Part shown: positions 15,579 through 24,244 of the stretch, one piece after another
Position numbering within the stretch: position 1 is the stretch's first letter
How the letters are laid out: each line of letters begins with the position of its first letter
Assembly: GCF_001950255.1 (NCBI RefSeq)
Contig: NZ_BDJK01000003.1
Span: 62,001-126,000 of the forward strand
Direction: 5' to 3'
Length of the DNA stretch: 64,000 nucleotides
Source of the DNA: Carboxydothermus pertinax
Lineage (GTDB): Bacteria; Bacillota; Z-2901; Carboxydothermales; Carboxydothermaceae
Translations under genes and position numbers: made by a program
The notes under the pieces: model-generated
What the model was told of the DNA's origin: nothing
Seen by the model: only the letters and a program-made list of their open reading frames with translations
Databases searched by the model: none

Positions 15579-17030
15579 ATGACCTACAAACACGGTGTTT
15601 ATGTTTCGGAGATACCGACATCCGTAATTCCGCCGGTCCGCACCAGTGCTGGCCTACCGGTGGTTTTTGGTACCGCACCAATTAATCTGGCGACCGAACC
15701 GGCACCTGTAAACAAACCGATACTTTGCTACACTTATGAAGAGGCTGTAAAACAATTTGGTTACAGTGATGACTGGGCCAATTATACTCTGTGTGAGTTT
15801 ATAAAATCCCATTTTGCTTTATTTAATGTTGCACCGGTGGTCCTGGTTAACGTCCTTGATCCGGCTGTTCATAAGCAGCATGTAACTGCAGAAAGTATTA
15901 CCCTTGTAGATAATCAAGCAACGTTAGCCAACTACGGCGTACTTAAGAGTTCTGTAGTTGTAAAAAGCCAGGATGGCGTTACTACCTACACTCTAAATAC
16001 AGACTATACGGTGGAATTTGATAGCGACGGAAAGGCAGTAATTAATCGGTTGACCACTGGTTCCATACCGGCGGGTGCAACATTAACAGTAGATTATGAC
16101 CACCTGAACCCAGCAGCAGTTACAGCAGCTGATATTATAGGTGGTGTGGACGTTGCCACGGGAGCATATGAAGGGCTTGAACTGCTCAATAAAGTATTTC
16201 CATTATACCGACTGGTACCCGGCATGGTCCTGGCCCCAGGATGGTCTCAAGACCCAACCGTGGCTGCGGTAATGGTAGCCAAGGCCAGCAATATTAATGG
16301 TCACTTTAAGTGTATTGCGCTAACTGATGTACCAACAGGCACTGTGAAAAACTACACGGATGTTGCGGCCTGGAAAAATGATAACAATTATACTTCTGCT
16401 CGCCAGGTTGTCTGCTGGCCTAAGGTGAAGCTTGGCGAGGAGAAATATCATCTTTCCACTCAGTTGGCCGGGGTAATTTGCCGGACAGATGCAGAAAACG
16501 ATGATATTCCGTATGCCAGCCCTTCGAATAAGTCTTTGCAGGCTAATGGAGCGGTATTGGCGGATGGTACGGAGATAACATTGGGGCCGGATCAGGCTGC
16601 ATACCTGAATGGTCAAGGCATAATTACTGCTTTAAACTTTATTGGCGGTTGGAAGGCCTGGGGTAACCGGACCGGGGCCTATCCAGCAGTAACAGATCCG
16701 AAAGATGCATTCCTACCTATTCGCCGGATGTTCGACTGGATAGCCAATACTCTGGTGCTTACTTTCTGGCAAAAAGTAGATTTTCCGATTAACAGGCGGT
16801 TGGTGGAAACAATAGTTGACTCGGCTAACATCTGGTTTAACGGTCTTGCGGCAAGGGGTTATATTCTTGGCGGTCGGGTGGAATTTGTCCCTGAGGAGAA
16901 CCCGGAAACGGATCTATTGGATGGCATTATTCGCTTCCATGTGTATGTCACTCCGCCGTCGCCGGCCAGGGAGATTGACTTCGTTGTTGAGTATGACCCA
17001 GAATACCTTAAGGCATTGTTTGCCGCTTAA
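15579..17030 (+). CDS. Contractile tail sheath protein
   Basis: 483 residues, of the phage tail sheath family. The opening HGVYVSEIPTSVIPPVRTSAG and early GLPVVFGTAP, and the late part with WIANTLVLTFWQKVDFPINRRLVETIVDS and final conserved strand (FHVYVTPPSPAREIDFVVEYD), match the family. It polymerises around the tube and contracts to drive injection. Its presence makes this a myovirus-type tail despite the lambda-like head. Confidence 0.95.
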   Translation: MTYKHGVYVSEIPTSVIPPVRTSAGLPVVFGTAPINLATEPAPVNKPILCYTYEEAVKQFGYSDDWANYTLCEFIKSHFALFNVAPVVLVNVLDPAVHKQHVTAESITLVDNQATLANYGVLKSSVVVKSQDGVTTYTLNTDYTVEFDSDGKAVINRLTTGSIPAGATLTVDYDHLNPAAVTAADIIGGVDVATGAYEGLELLNKVFPLYRLVPGMVLAPGWSQDPTVAAVMVAKASNINGHFKCIALTDVPTGTVKNYTDVAAWKNDNNYTSARQVVCWPKVKLGEEKYHLSTQLAGVICRTDAENDDIPYASPSNKSLQANGAVLADGTEITLGPDQAAYLNGQGIITALNFIGGWKAWGNRTGAYPAVTDPKDAFLPIRRMFDWIANTLVLTFWQKVDFPINRRLVETIVDSANIWFNGLAARGYILGGRVEFVPEENPETDLLDGIIRFHVYVTPPSPAREIDFVVEYDPEYLKALFAA

Positions 17031-17044
17031 AGGGGGTGTAACAC

Positions 17045-17566
17045 TTGAATCAAGTTCCGGAAAAATTAATAAATTTTCGTGTTTATGAGGATGGCATTGA
17101 CTTACTTGGTATAGCCGACGTAGAGCTGCCATCAATTGATGCCATGACCGAGACGATTAAGGGCGCAGGGATTGCTGGTGAAGTAGAAAGTCCGGTCCTC
17201 GGACATTTTGGTAATATGTCCTGCAAGGTTAACTGGCGAACTGTTGTGAAGCCTACTGTTCATCTTGCAGCGCCGCGTGCTCATAATTTAGATTTTCGTG
17301 GGGCAACACAAATTTATGATGCTGGTTCGGGTGAATATAAAGTACAACCCTTAAAAGTTACAGTTAGAGGCATCCCCAAGAAAACGGAACTTGGGAAACT
17401 CGAAGTAGGTGCAGCAGGTGACGCTTCTAATGAGTTTGAAGTGGTTTATTTAAAGGTAGTTGTAGACGGGACAGAAGTTTTGGAGATTGATAAATTTAAT
17501 TATATCTGCAAGGTTAATGGAGTTGATTATTTGCAGCAGGTGCGCCAAGCGTTAGGATTAAGCTAA
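17045..17566 (+). CDS. Tail tube protein, P2 FII-like
   Basis: 173 residues. The start is TTG 17045, with AAAGGGGGTG upstream. The opening INFRVYEDGIDLLGIADVEL and late PKKTELGKLEVG are typical of P2-type major tail tube proteins. It follows the sheath, the P2 order FI-FII. A strong terminator directly follows, so the rest of the tail genes may have their own promoter or rely on read-through. Confidence 0.9.
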   Translation: MNQVPEKLINFRVYEDGIDLLGIADVELPSIDAMTETIKGAGIAGEVESPVLGHFGNMSCKVNWRTVVKPTVHLAAPRAHNLDFRGATQIYDAGSGEYKVQPLKVTVRGIPKKTELGKLEVGAAGDASNEFEVVYLKVVVDGTEVLEIDKFNYICKVNGVDYLQQVRQALGLS

Positions 17567-17573
17567 GACAAAT

Positions 17574-17605
17574 AAGGCCCGCCTTCTTAAAAAAAGGTGG
17601 GCCTT
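17574..17605. terminator. Bidirectional terminator between tube gene and minus-strand gene
   Basis: AAGGCCCGCCTT (17574-17585) pairs with AAGGTGGGCCTT (17594-17605), allowing one G-T pair, around an A-rich loop. T-rich sequence follows on both strands. It separates the tube gene from the convergent membrane-protein gene. Confidence 0.85.
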
Positions 17606-17617
17606 ATATTCTCAGGA

Positions 17618-17917
17618 TTATTTTTTGCTAAAATAATGTTTTACAAATTTTATACGGCGATTTATTGCAAACGGAGATGGTGATTTTCTTGGTTTATCGT
17701 CACCAAAGATTTTTTCGTATAAATAAACGATAAAAATTATTACGCCAAGAACAAAACCAGGCCAAAACGCCCACTTGCCGATAATACTTTGCAGAAAAGC
17801 ACCCAACAAGAATCCAAAAATACTCGAAAAAGCTAATACAACTCCGGCAACAAACAAAACAAACAAAATTGTTGCAACGTAATAGATGATATCAGAAATT
17901 AAAGCGAAAATATTCAT
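17618..17917 (-). CDS. Minus-strand phage membrane protein ('moron')
   Basis: 99 residues with three probable membrane segments (IYYVATILFVLFVAGVVLAF, FGFLLGAFL, FVLGVIIFIVYLYEKIF) and a basic C-terminus (PSPFAINRRIKFVKHYF). GGGAGGG precedes the ATG at 17917. It is the only minus-strand phage gene here outside the IS, set inside the tail operon between tube and chaperone. It has a terminator on its 3' side and a TATAAT on its 5' side. Independently transcribed insertions of this kind are called morons and are often expressed in the lysogen, for example as superinfection-exclusion proteins. The function here is unknown. Confidence 0.7.
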   Translation of the reverse strand: MNIFALISDIIYYVATILFVLFVAGVVLAFSSIFGFLLGAFLQSIIGKWAFWPGFVLGVIIFIVYLYEKIFGDDKPRKSPSPFAINRRIKFVKHYFSKK

Positions 17918-17938
17918 AAAAATCCCTCCCTATCCAAA

Positions 17939-17944
17939 ATTATA
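17939..17944 (-). promoter_or_regulatory. -10 box candidate for the minus-strand membrane gene
   Basis: TATAAT on the minus strand, 22 bases upstream of the membrane gene's ATG. No good -35 box is found at 16-18 bases, so it may need an activator or be weak. Confidence 0.45.
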
Positions 17945-17966
17945 CTACGAAAGGGGTTTTAGGACG

Positions 17967-18251
17967 ATGGGGAAGATAATTTTTTCCAAGCCATGTGTTT
18001 TTGAAGGAAAGGAATATACTGAAATAATTTTGGATTTTGAGTCGCTAACAGGACATGATTTAATTAATGCTTCAAATCAGGCCCGTGCCTTAGGAGATAA
18101 TTCTCCTGTTTTAGAGCTATCCAAGACGTATTTAGCAGTGATAGCGGCTAAAGCTGGAAAAGTTCCTGTAGATATGATACTTGCATTGCCGGCAAAGGAT
18201 TTTACTAATGTTACATTATCGGTACAGAATTTTTTATTAGAGCAGATTTAA
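17967..18251 (+). CDS. Tail assembly chaperone, short form
   Basis: 94 residues from ATG 17967, with AAAGGGG nine bases upstream; an in-frame ATG at 17886 would overlap the minus-strand gene. It resembles the Mu gp41/phage tail assembly family (VFEGKEYTEIILDFESLTGHDL). Such chaperones bind the tape measure protein before tube assembly. Near the 3' end lies T-TTT-TTA, a classic -1 slippery site, giving a longer second form. It lies directly before the tape measure gene, as expected. Confidence 0.85.
   Translation: MGKIIFSKPCVFEGKEYTEIILDFESLTGHDLINASNQARALGDNSPVLELSKTYLAVIAAKAGKVPVDMILALPAKDFTNVTLSVQNFLLEQI
18230..18236 (+). promoter_or_regulatory. -1 ribosomal frameshift slippery heptamer
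   Basis: T TTT TTA, read in the zero frame as AAT TTT TTA, lies 5 codons before the chaperone stop. It is the same heptamer type as in HIV-1 gag-pol. Slipping back one base opens a frame that stays free of stops to 18409. Tail chaperone genes (lambda G/GT, P2 E/E', Mu 41/42) use such a shift. Confidence 0.8.
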
Positions 18252-18409
18252 CCGGATGCGATATTCATAAGACTTTAATGAAAACTGTTATTATCATGGC
18301 TGCAAAAACTTATACTCCTATTTCTTTTTGGTTGAGTATGCCTGTTTTAGAGTTAATTGATTGGCTTGAGGCAATAGTGGAAGTGGCGCCCGGCAAAGAG
18401 AGGGATTAA
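18236..18409 (+). CDS. Tail assembly chaperone, -1 frame extension
   Basis: The -1 frame adds about 57 residues after the slippery site and ends at 18409, four bases before the tape measure ATG. The added part contains YTPISFWLSMPVLELIDWLE, an aromatic/acidic helix like the T or E' extensions that bind the tape measure. It has no binding site of its own near its internal ATGs (18278, 18296), so expression by frameshift is more likely than by separate initiation. Confidence 0.75.
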   Translation: MRADLTGCDIHKTLMKTVIIMAAKTYTPISFWLSMPVLELIDWLEAIVEVAPGKERD

Positions 18410-18412
18410 AAC

Positions 18413-20689
18413 ATGGCTCGTATGTTTGAATTTGTTTTTCAACTTGCGGGGAAAATAAATTCCTCGTTTAATGGTAGTTTTACTCTGGCTGGAAACAAGC
18501 TGCAAAAATTAAGTCAGCAAGTAGCTTCTCTTAACGCAGATTTGAGGGAACTCGAAAAGGCTCAAAAGGCCGGTAAAATTACCGCTGAAGAATATGCAGC
18601 AGCATATGCAAAGCTATCAGCTCAGCTGCAAAAGGCATCTTCCAAGCTATCCGACCAAATTCAGAGGACCGAAAAAGCAGCTAAAGTTCAGGAGAAAATA
18701 AGTACTTTTCGGGATAAGATGCGTGGTAACTTGCTTGGAGCGGTTGAAACTGGGATTACTCTTGGCGCGCCGGTGAAAGCAGCTATTGAGTTCGAATCGG
18801 CTATGGCTGATGTGAGAAAAGTGGTCGATTTTGAAACACCTCAGCAGTTTAAACAGATGGGGAAAGATATATTAAACCTATCAACCAGAATACCTATGGC
18901 CGCAAAGGACCTGGCTCAGATTGTTGCAGCTGGAGGTCAGGCGGGAATTGCTCGGAATGAACTACTTAGTTTTGCAGAGAGTGCAGCCAAAATGGGGGTA
19001 GCTTTCGATATAACAGCTGAAGAAGCCGGACAGATGATGGCCGAGTGGCGAACGGCGTTTGGTATGAACCAAAAGCAGGTCAATACCCTGGCCGACCAGA
19101 TAAACTATCTGGGTAATACAACTGCTGCCTCAGCACCTAAAATTTCCGAAGTTGTCCGCCGGATAGGACCGCTTGGTGAGGTTGGTGGTGCGGCCGCTGG
19201 TCAAATTGCTGCCCTGGGGGCCACAATGGTATCAGTCGGTATCCAAGAAGAAATTGCTGCAACTGGGATAAAAAATTTAATTCTCGGGCTTGTAGCAGGT
19301 GAAAGTGCAACAAAATCTCAAGCAGAAGCTTATAAAAAACTTGGATTAAACGCTAAATCAATGGCTAAAATGATGCAAAAAGACGCTCAGGGGGCAATAC
19401 TAAAAGTCTTAGAAGCGCTTAAAAAATTGCCAAAAGATAAACAGGCAGCCGTATTGACCGACCTCTTTGGAAAAGAAAGTGTTGGAGCTATTGCACCGCT
19501 TCTTACAAGACTTGATGAATTAAAGAAAAACTTTAAGGCGGTTGGAGATTCCAGTAAATATGCCGGCAGCATGCAAAAAGAGTTTGAAGCACGTTCCGCG
19601 ACTACCGAAAATAGTTTGCAATTACTCCGGAACCAGATTCAAAAGCTAAGTATATCAATTGGTGATATTTTAAGACCGAAGGTAAATGATATCGCTAAAC
19701 TTTTAGCAAAAGGTGCAGAATGGGTGCAAAGATTTGCGGAGAAGCATCCTGGATTAACAAGAAATGTGGTGCTGGGAACTGCTGCAATCCTCGGTGCGAG
19801 TGTTGCTTTAACAGGGTTGGGTTATATCATCAGCATTATCATTAGCCCATTTACGTCTTTGTATTCGTTAATAATGAAATATAAGACAGCTACAGAAGGA
19901 GCTACAATAGCCCAAAAAGCATGGAATGCAGCCAAAAGAGCTGGGCAAGGGTTGTTGAATGTAGGACGGTTAACTTTATACCATGCAAAAACTTTGGCTA
20001 TTAATGTAGCTACCAGGGCCTGGGCTGCTGCTCAATGGCTATTAAATGCAGCTTTATCTGCCAACCCTATTGGTTTAATTGTCATTGCGGTAGCAGGTTT
20101 AGCAGCAGGTTTGTATATCCTTTACCAGAGAAGTGAAAAAGCTCGAGCCGTAATGAATAAACTTTGGGAAGGATTAAAATCTGGTGCAGCCTCGGCAATA
20201 AACTTTGTGATTGATAAACTTAACTATTTGATTATTAAACTTAATTCTTTTATTGATAAGCTAAATAAAATTCCGGGTATAAATATTGGACACATTAATA
20301 CTATTGGTCGGGTTAATTTTGGGCAGAAAAAAGGTACAAGTGGTATAAGTACCAATGCTCTTATTAATGAAAAGCTAAAGCTAAAAGGTCATGCTGAAGG
20401 AGGTATATTTACTAAGCCTCATATTGCCTGGTTTGCTGAAAAGGGACCGGAAGCAGTTGTGCCGCTGGATGGGTCAGCCAGGGCAAAGTCTATCTGGGCA
20501 AGTGCAGGAGAAGCTCTTGGAGTATTTTCGGGAAGCGGTCCTAATATCACTTATGCACCGGTCTATAATATTTACGGCGGAAATGATGTAGAACAACAAG
20601 TTCGTCGGGCAGCAAAATCCGCTGAAGATGATTTTGCCAGACGTTATAAAGCTTTCCTGCGTCAGGAAAGGCGGTTGAGTTATGCGTGA
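18413..20689 (+). CDS. Tail tape measure protein
   Basis: 758 residues. A coiled N-terminus (about 30-110), a TP901-type core with FESAMADVRKVVDFETPQQF and KDLAQIVAAGGQAGI, then hydrophobic segments (GLGYIISIIISPF; ANPIGLIVIAVAGLAAGLYILY) and a C-terminal part with AEGGIFTKPHIAWFAEKGPEAVVPL, all characteristic. It sets tail length and is ejected during infection. It follows the two-form chaperone and overlaps gene X by 8 bases. Confidence 0.95.
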   Translation: MARMFEFVFQLAGKINSSFNGSFTLAGNKLQKLSQQVASLNADLRELEKAQKAGKITAEEYAAAYAKLSAQLQKASSKLSDQIQRTEKAAKVQEKISTFRDKMRGNLLGAVETGITLGAPVKAAIEFESAMADVRKVVDFETPQQFKQMGKDILNLSTRIPMAAKDLAQIVAAGGQAGIARNELLSFAESAAKMGVAFDITAEEAGQMMAEWRTAFGMNQKQVNTLADQINYLGNTTAASAPKISEVVRRIGPLGEVGGAAAGQIAALGATMVSVGIQEEIAATGIKNLILGLVAGESATKSQAEAYKKLGLNAKSMAKMMQKDAQGAILKVLEALKKLPKDKQAAVLTDLFGKESVGAIAPLLTRLDELKKNFKAVGDSSKYAGSMQKEFEARSATTENSLQLLRNQIQKLSISIGDILRPKVNDIAKLLAKGAEWVQRFAEKHPGLTRNVVLGTAAILGASVALTGLGYIISIIISPFTSLYSLIMKYKTATEGATIAQKAWNAAKRAGQGLLNVGRLTLYHAKTLAINVATRAWAAAQWLLNAALSANPIGLIVIAVAGLAAGLYILYQRSEKARAVMNKLWEGLKSGAASAINFVIDKLNYLIIKLNSFIDKLNKIPGINIGHINTIGRVNFGQKKGTSGISTNALINEKLKLKGHAEGGIFTKPHIAWFAEKGPEAVVPLDGSARAKSIWASAGEALGVFSGSGPNITYAPVYNIYGGNDVEQQVRRAAKSAEDDFARRYKAFLRQERRLSYA

Positions 20690-20891
20690 GTATATAACCG
20701 TTCAGGGTGATACATGGGATATTATTGCTCTAAAAGTTTATGGCAGCGAAATGTATATGACAAAACTTATAGAAGCCAATCCAGAACACCGGGAAACGGT
20801 GTTTTTTAGTGCCAATGTAAAACTTAAAGTTCCTGAGATAGAAACTCCTATACCGACAACTCTTCCGCCCTGGAAGCGTGGTGAAGAATAA
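20682..20891 (+). CDS. Tail protein X (LysM-like)
   Basis: 69 residues, a single LysM-like domain (ITVQGDTWDIIALKVYGSE) of the P2 gpX family. It links the baseplate hub to the tape measure end. Overlaps both the tape measure gene and gene D, which points to tight translation coupling. Confidence 0.9.
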   Translation: MREYITVQGDTWDIIALKVYGSEMYMTKLIEANPEHRETVFFSANVKLKVPEIETPIPTTLPPWKRGEE

Positions 20892-21901
20892 TGGCTGAAT
20901 CCAGGCGGGCTAAGCTTTATTTAAAATACAACAAAAAAGATATTTCCGCAGATCTTGCCCCTTATTTGCTGGGTTTTTCATATACCGATTATGCCAGCGG
21001 AAAGGCTGATGACCTGCAAATAACCCTAGAAGATAAGGCGGGAATATGGAATTCATCCTGGATGCCGGAGAAGGGGGCTACTCTTTCGGCGTCCTTAATT
21101 GCGCAACATTGGGAGAAAGAAGGAACGATGAAGAAACTTCCCTTAGGCACGTTTGAGGTAGACGAAATAGAATGTTCTGGGCCTCCTAATGTTGTTACAA
21201 TCAAGGCGGTTTCCGTGCCAGTATCTTCTTCGCTGAGAGGAGAAGATAAAACTAAAGCATGGGAAAAGACCAGGTTATCTGTAATAGCCAAAGATATTGC
21301 TAAAAATGCTGGTTTAAAGCTATTGTACGATACGAATTACAATCCGACTTATGACCGCATTGAACAGACCGCCGAATCAGACCTTTCTTTTTTACTTCGG
21401 CTATGCGAAGACGCTGGCTTAGCCCTGAAAATTACTAACAAACAAATCGTAATTTTTGACGAAAGTAAGTATGAAAAAATGGTTCCAATTATTACTATTA
21501 CTCGGGGCAAATCACCGGTTATTTCATATTACGGAGTATCGGCAACTCGTGAAGTTTACTCGGCGGCCCGGGTGGAATATGAAGGTCGCAATAAAAAAGT
21601 TATCAAATATACTTATAGACCACCAAATCGCCCTAAAACCGGGAAAACGCTTATTATTAATGAAAGGGTTTCAAGCTTAGCTGAAGCGATAAATTTGGCA
21701 AAAATGCGACTTAGACAACAGAACAAGGAAGAAGTAAAGTTCAGCCTTACTATGCTTGGTGATATTCGGCTGGTTGCTGGAGTCACGGTGATGATAAAAG
21801 GCTGGGGTAAATTTGACGGTAAATATTTCGTAGAGACGGCAGAGCACAGCGGCCCTGGCTATACGATACGGCTGGAACTTCGCCGTGTATTGGAGTGGTA
21901 G
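20891..21901 (+). CDS. Baseplate hub protein D (late control D family)
   Basis: 336 residues of the P2 gpD/gp27-like hub family. Seen in the N-terminal strand-rich part (AKLYLKYNKKDISADLAPYLLGF) and the central WETR-like segment with RIEQTAESDLSFLLRLCEDAGL, a hallmark of this family. It forms the ring under the tube to which the spike V attaches. P2 gpD itself also acts on late-gene control only by name history. Confidence 0.92.
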   Translation: MAESRRAKLYLKYNKKDISADLAPYLLGFSYTDYASGKADDLQITLEDKAGIWNSSWMPEKGATLSASLIAQHWEKEGTMKKLPLGTFEVDEIECSGPPNVVTIKAVSVPVSSSLRGEDKTKAWEKTRLSVIAKDIAKNAGLKLLYDTNYNPTYDRIEQTAESDLSFLLRLCEDAGLALKITNKQIVIFDESKYEKMVPIITITRGKSPVISYYGVSATREVYSAARVEYEGRNKKVIKYTYRPPNRPKTGKTLIINERVSSLAEAINLAKMRLRQQNKEEVKFSLTMLGDIRLVAGVTVMIKGWGKFDGKYFVETAEHSGPGYTIRLELRRVLEW

Positions 21902-21919
21902 TGTATTGGAGGGGTATTG

Positions 21920-22399
21920 ATGGAAAATATCTTGAAGAGTCTTATCAAAATTGGACGTGTATCCTCTGTAAACCCAAATACAGCAACTGCCAGGGTATTA
22001 TTTGAGGCACAGGGCCTTGTTTCCCATGACTTACCCGTCCTTCAGCGTCAAACATTGAGGAATAAAGATTACTGGCTTCCGGATGTAGGAGAATATGTAG
22101 TTTGCATTTTTTTACCAACCGGAAATGCTGATGGGTTTATTCTCGGTTCCATATATTCTGACGATGACCAGCTACCCGCAAGCAGCAAAGATAAAAGGGT
22201 TATTCTATTTGAGGACGGGACGAAATTAGAATATGACCGGGCGTCGCATACATTAACCATTAATGCTGTAGGTCCAATTAATATTGTTGCTTCCGGTAAT
22301 ATCAACGTTACTGGGGACGTTATTGCCGATGGGATTTCCCTTAAAAACCATGTTCATCCGGAAAATGATTTGGGTGGCCCAACCGGTCCGCCGCTGTAG
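21920..22399 (+). CDS. Baseplate spike protein V
   Basis: 159 residues of the P2 gpV family. An OB-fold region (IGRVSSVNPNTATARVLFE, VLQRQTLRNKDYWLPDVGEYVVCIF) is followed by a short beta-helix-like tail and an apical HVHPENDLGGPTGPPL, similar to the His-rich iron-binding spike tips. ATG 21920 is taken over the adjacent TTG 21917 because GGAGGGG then has a workable spacing. Confidence 0.92.
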   Translation: MENILKSLIKIGRVSSVNPNTATARVLFEAQGLVSHDLPVLQRQTLRNKDYWLPDVGEYVVCIFLPTGNADGFILGSIYSDDDQLPASSKDKRVILFEDGTKLEYDRASHTLTINAVGPINIVASGNINVTGDVIADGISLKNHVHPENDLGGPTGPPL

Positions 22400-22411
22400 G
22401 TGGTGAGAAAC

Positions 22412-22801
22412 ATGATAGGAGCTTTAGGTGATGTGGTATTTGTTGTGTCGGATAAGACAATCCGTACATTTGACGATTTTGAACGCAGTGCAGAGGGCCG
22501 GTGGGCTAAGCATGACATACACCTTGCAAAGCCGAAATTGGAGTTTTTGGGGCCAGAGCTTGAAACAATCAGCTTTTCTATGCGTTTTGACGTGTCCTAT
22601 GGAATTAATCCCAGAAAAGAACGGGATAGATTGGCTAAACTGGCACGGTCCGGGAAGGCAGTACCCCTGGTGATCGGCGGCAAAAAGTTAGGTGATAAAC
22701 TATGGGTCGTTAAATCAGTAAAAGAGAAATGGAATAATGTGGATAATCGGGGCAATGTTCTTGTTAGTGTTATCGAAGTTGAACTGGAAGAGTATGTTTA
22801 A
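22412..22801 (+). CDS. Tail protein U family
   Basis: 129 residues, matching the P2 gpU family (SFSMRFDVSYGINPRKERDRL and PLVIGGKKLGDKLWVV). The start at ATG 22412 follows AGGTGGTGAG; GTG 22400 is in the preceding stop overlap. In P2 gene U lies between T and X; here it lies between V and W, so the tail module order is rearranged. It acts in tail completion or termination. Confidence 0.85.
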   Translation: MIGALGDVVFVVSDKTIRTFDDFERSAEGRWAKHDIHLAKPKLEFLGPELETISFSMRFDVSYGINPRKERDRLAKLARSGKAVPLVIGGKKLGDKLWVVKSVKEKWNNVDNRGNVLVSVIEVELEEYV

Positions 22802-22815
22802 GGAGGTGATCTACT

Positions 22816-23130
22816 CTGGAAGAATTTGAGGTTGTGGCTGGAGCTGGAGAAATTGATTTTGCTCCGTCTTCTAAAATTGCAGAAATCTTACAAAATGTAC
22901 GGACCATAATCAGCACTCCTAAGTATTCTGTACCTCTAAATCGGGAATTTGGTGTTACAATTAGCTGGCTGGATGATCCTCTGCCGGTGGCCCAGGCAAG
23001 ATTAATGAATGAAATCATCACAGCAGTCCTAGAGTGGGAGCCACGGGTTAGTGTGACCCAGGTAATCTTTGACGGTGACCCCCAAGAAGGTGTTCTCCGA
23101 CCGAAAGTGAGGGTGAGGTTAGTTGAGTAG
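22816..23130 (+). CDS. Baseplate wedge protein W (gp25-like), probable CTG start
   Basis: 104 residues if initiated at CTG 22816, which has a perfect AGGAGGTGA seven bases upstream (22801-22809). The next possible start, GTG 22834, is 24 bases from that site and would cut off residues that gp25 relatives usually have. The body shows the family pattern EIDFAPSSKIAEILQNVRTI and SVPLNREFGVTISWLD. gp25 proteins have lysozyme-like folds and hold the wedge to the sheath. An unusual start codon, inferred from the binding site. Confidence 0.85.
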   Translation: MEEFEVVAGAGEIDFAPSSKIAEILQNVRTIISTPKYSVPLNREFGVTISWLDDPLPVAQARLMNEIITAVLEWEPRVSVTQVIFDGDPQEGVLRPKVRVRLVE

Positions 23131-24244
23131 CTTAAAAAATCTACCCGAAATTGAATTTGTTTCAACCGACGTAACTCAAATTGAGGAGAATATTATAACT
23201 GTTTACGAAGGTGTATCTGGACGTAAGCTGGCTCCTGGTGACCCTGTAAGATTATTTTTGCAAGCAATTGCGGCCATTATTGCGCAGCAGAGGGTCTTAA
23301 TTAATTATGCAGCAAAACAAAATCTCCTGGCATACGCAGAAGGGGTTTATCTGGACCACATCGGAGCACGGGTAAGAACTGAAAGACTGCCGGCAAAAGC
23401 AGCACAAACCACGTTGCGCTTTACTTTATCCTCACCGCAACCACAAGCTGTCGTTATCCCTGCCGGTACCAGGGCAACGCCAGATGGTCAAATATTTTTT
23501 GCCACAGTGGAAGAGACGACAGTGCCAGCCGGGACAACCCAAATTGATGTGTTGGCGGAATGCACTACGCCAGGAACTGTAGGCAACGGTTGGCTGGTCG
23601 GGCAAATCAATAAACTTATTGACCCTCTGCCGTGGATTCAAAAGGTAGAAAATATAACTTCCAGTTCTGGAGGGGTAGATGAAGAGGATGATGAAAATTA
23701 TCGCGAGCGAATAAGGGTCGCGCCTGAAAGCTTTTCTGTGGCTGGGCCTGAAGATGGTTATAGATTTTGGGCTAAATCTGCCCACCAATCTATTGTCGAT
23801 GTTTCTGTAACTTCGCCGGCACCCGGTCAGGTGGAAATTCGTCCTTTATTAGAAAATGGCGAAATTCCGAGCCAAGAAATATTAGATGCCGTTTCTGCAA
23901 TTTGCAATGATAAGAAAATAAGGCCTCTTACTGACCAAGTATTGGTTATAGCCCCGGAAGTGGTCACTTATAACGTGGAACTAACCTACTATGTAGCTCA
24001 AGAAAATGCAACCTTAGTGACCAGCATACAAGAAGCTGTAACAAAAGCAGTAAACGACTATGTAATATGGCAGAAGTCGCGGTTAGGCCGGGACGTTAAC
24101 CCTTCCGAATTGATTGCCAGGGTAATGGCTGCTGGCGCCAAAAGAGTAGAAGTTATATCGCCAGTATTTACCCAGATTGCCCCTACCCAGGTAGCAATAG
24201 CTGGTACTGTTTCTGTACAATATGGGGGTTTAGAAGATGATTAA
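23123..24244 (+). CDS. Baseplate wedge protein J
   Basis: 373 residues, P2 gpJ/Mu gp47 family. Typical features are LAYAEGVYLDHIGA, AVVIPAGTRATPDGQIFFAT, SSGGVDEEDDENYRERIRVAPESFSVAGPEDGYRFWA and the late RLGRDVNPSELIARVMAAGAKRVEV. The start is TTG 23123, overlapping the end of W, with GAGGGTGAGG upstream. It joins wedge and fibre attachment. Confidence 0.95.
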   Translation: MSSLKNLPEIEFVSTDVTQIEENIITVYEGVSGRKLAPGDPVRLFLQAIAAIIAQQRVLINYAAKQNLLAYAEGVYLDHIGARVRTERLPAKAAQTTLRFTLSSPQPQAVVIPAGTRATPDGQIFFATVEETTVPAGTTQIDVLAECTTPGTVGNGWLVGQINKLIDPLPWIQKVENITSSSGGVDEEDDENYRERIRVAPESFSVAGPEDGYRFWAKSAHQSIVDVSVTSPAPGQVEIRPLLENGEIPSQEILDAVSAICNDKKIRPLTDQVLVIAPEVVTYNVELTYYVAQENATLVTSIQEAVTKAVNDYVIWQKSRLGRDVNPSELIARVMAAGAKRVEVISPVFTQIAPTQVAIAGTVSVQYGGLEDD

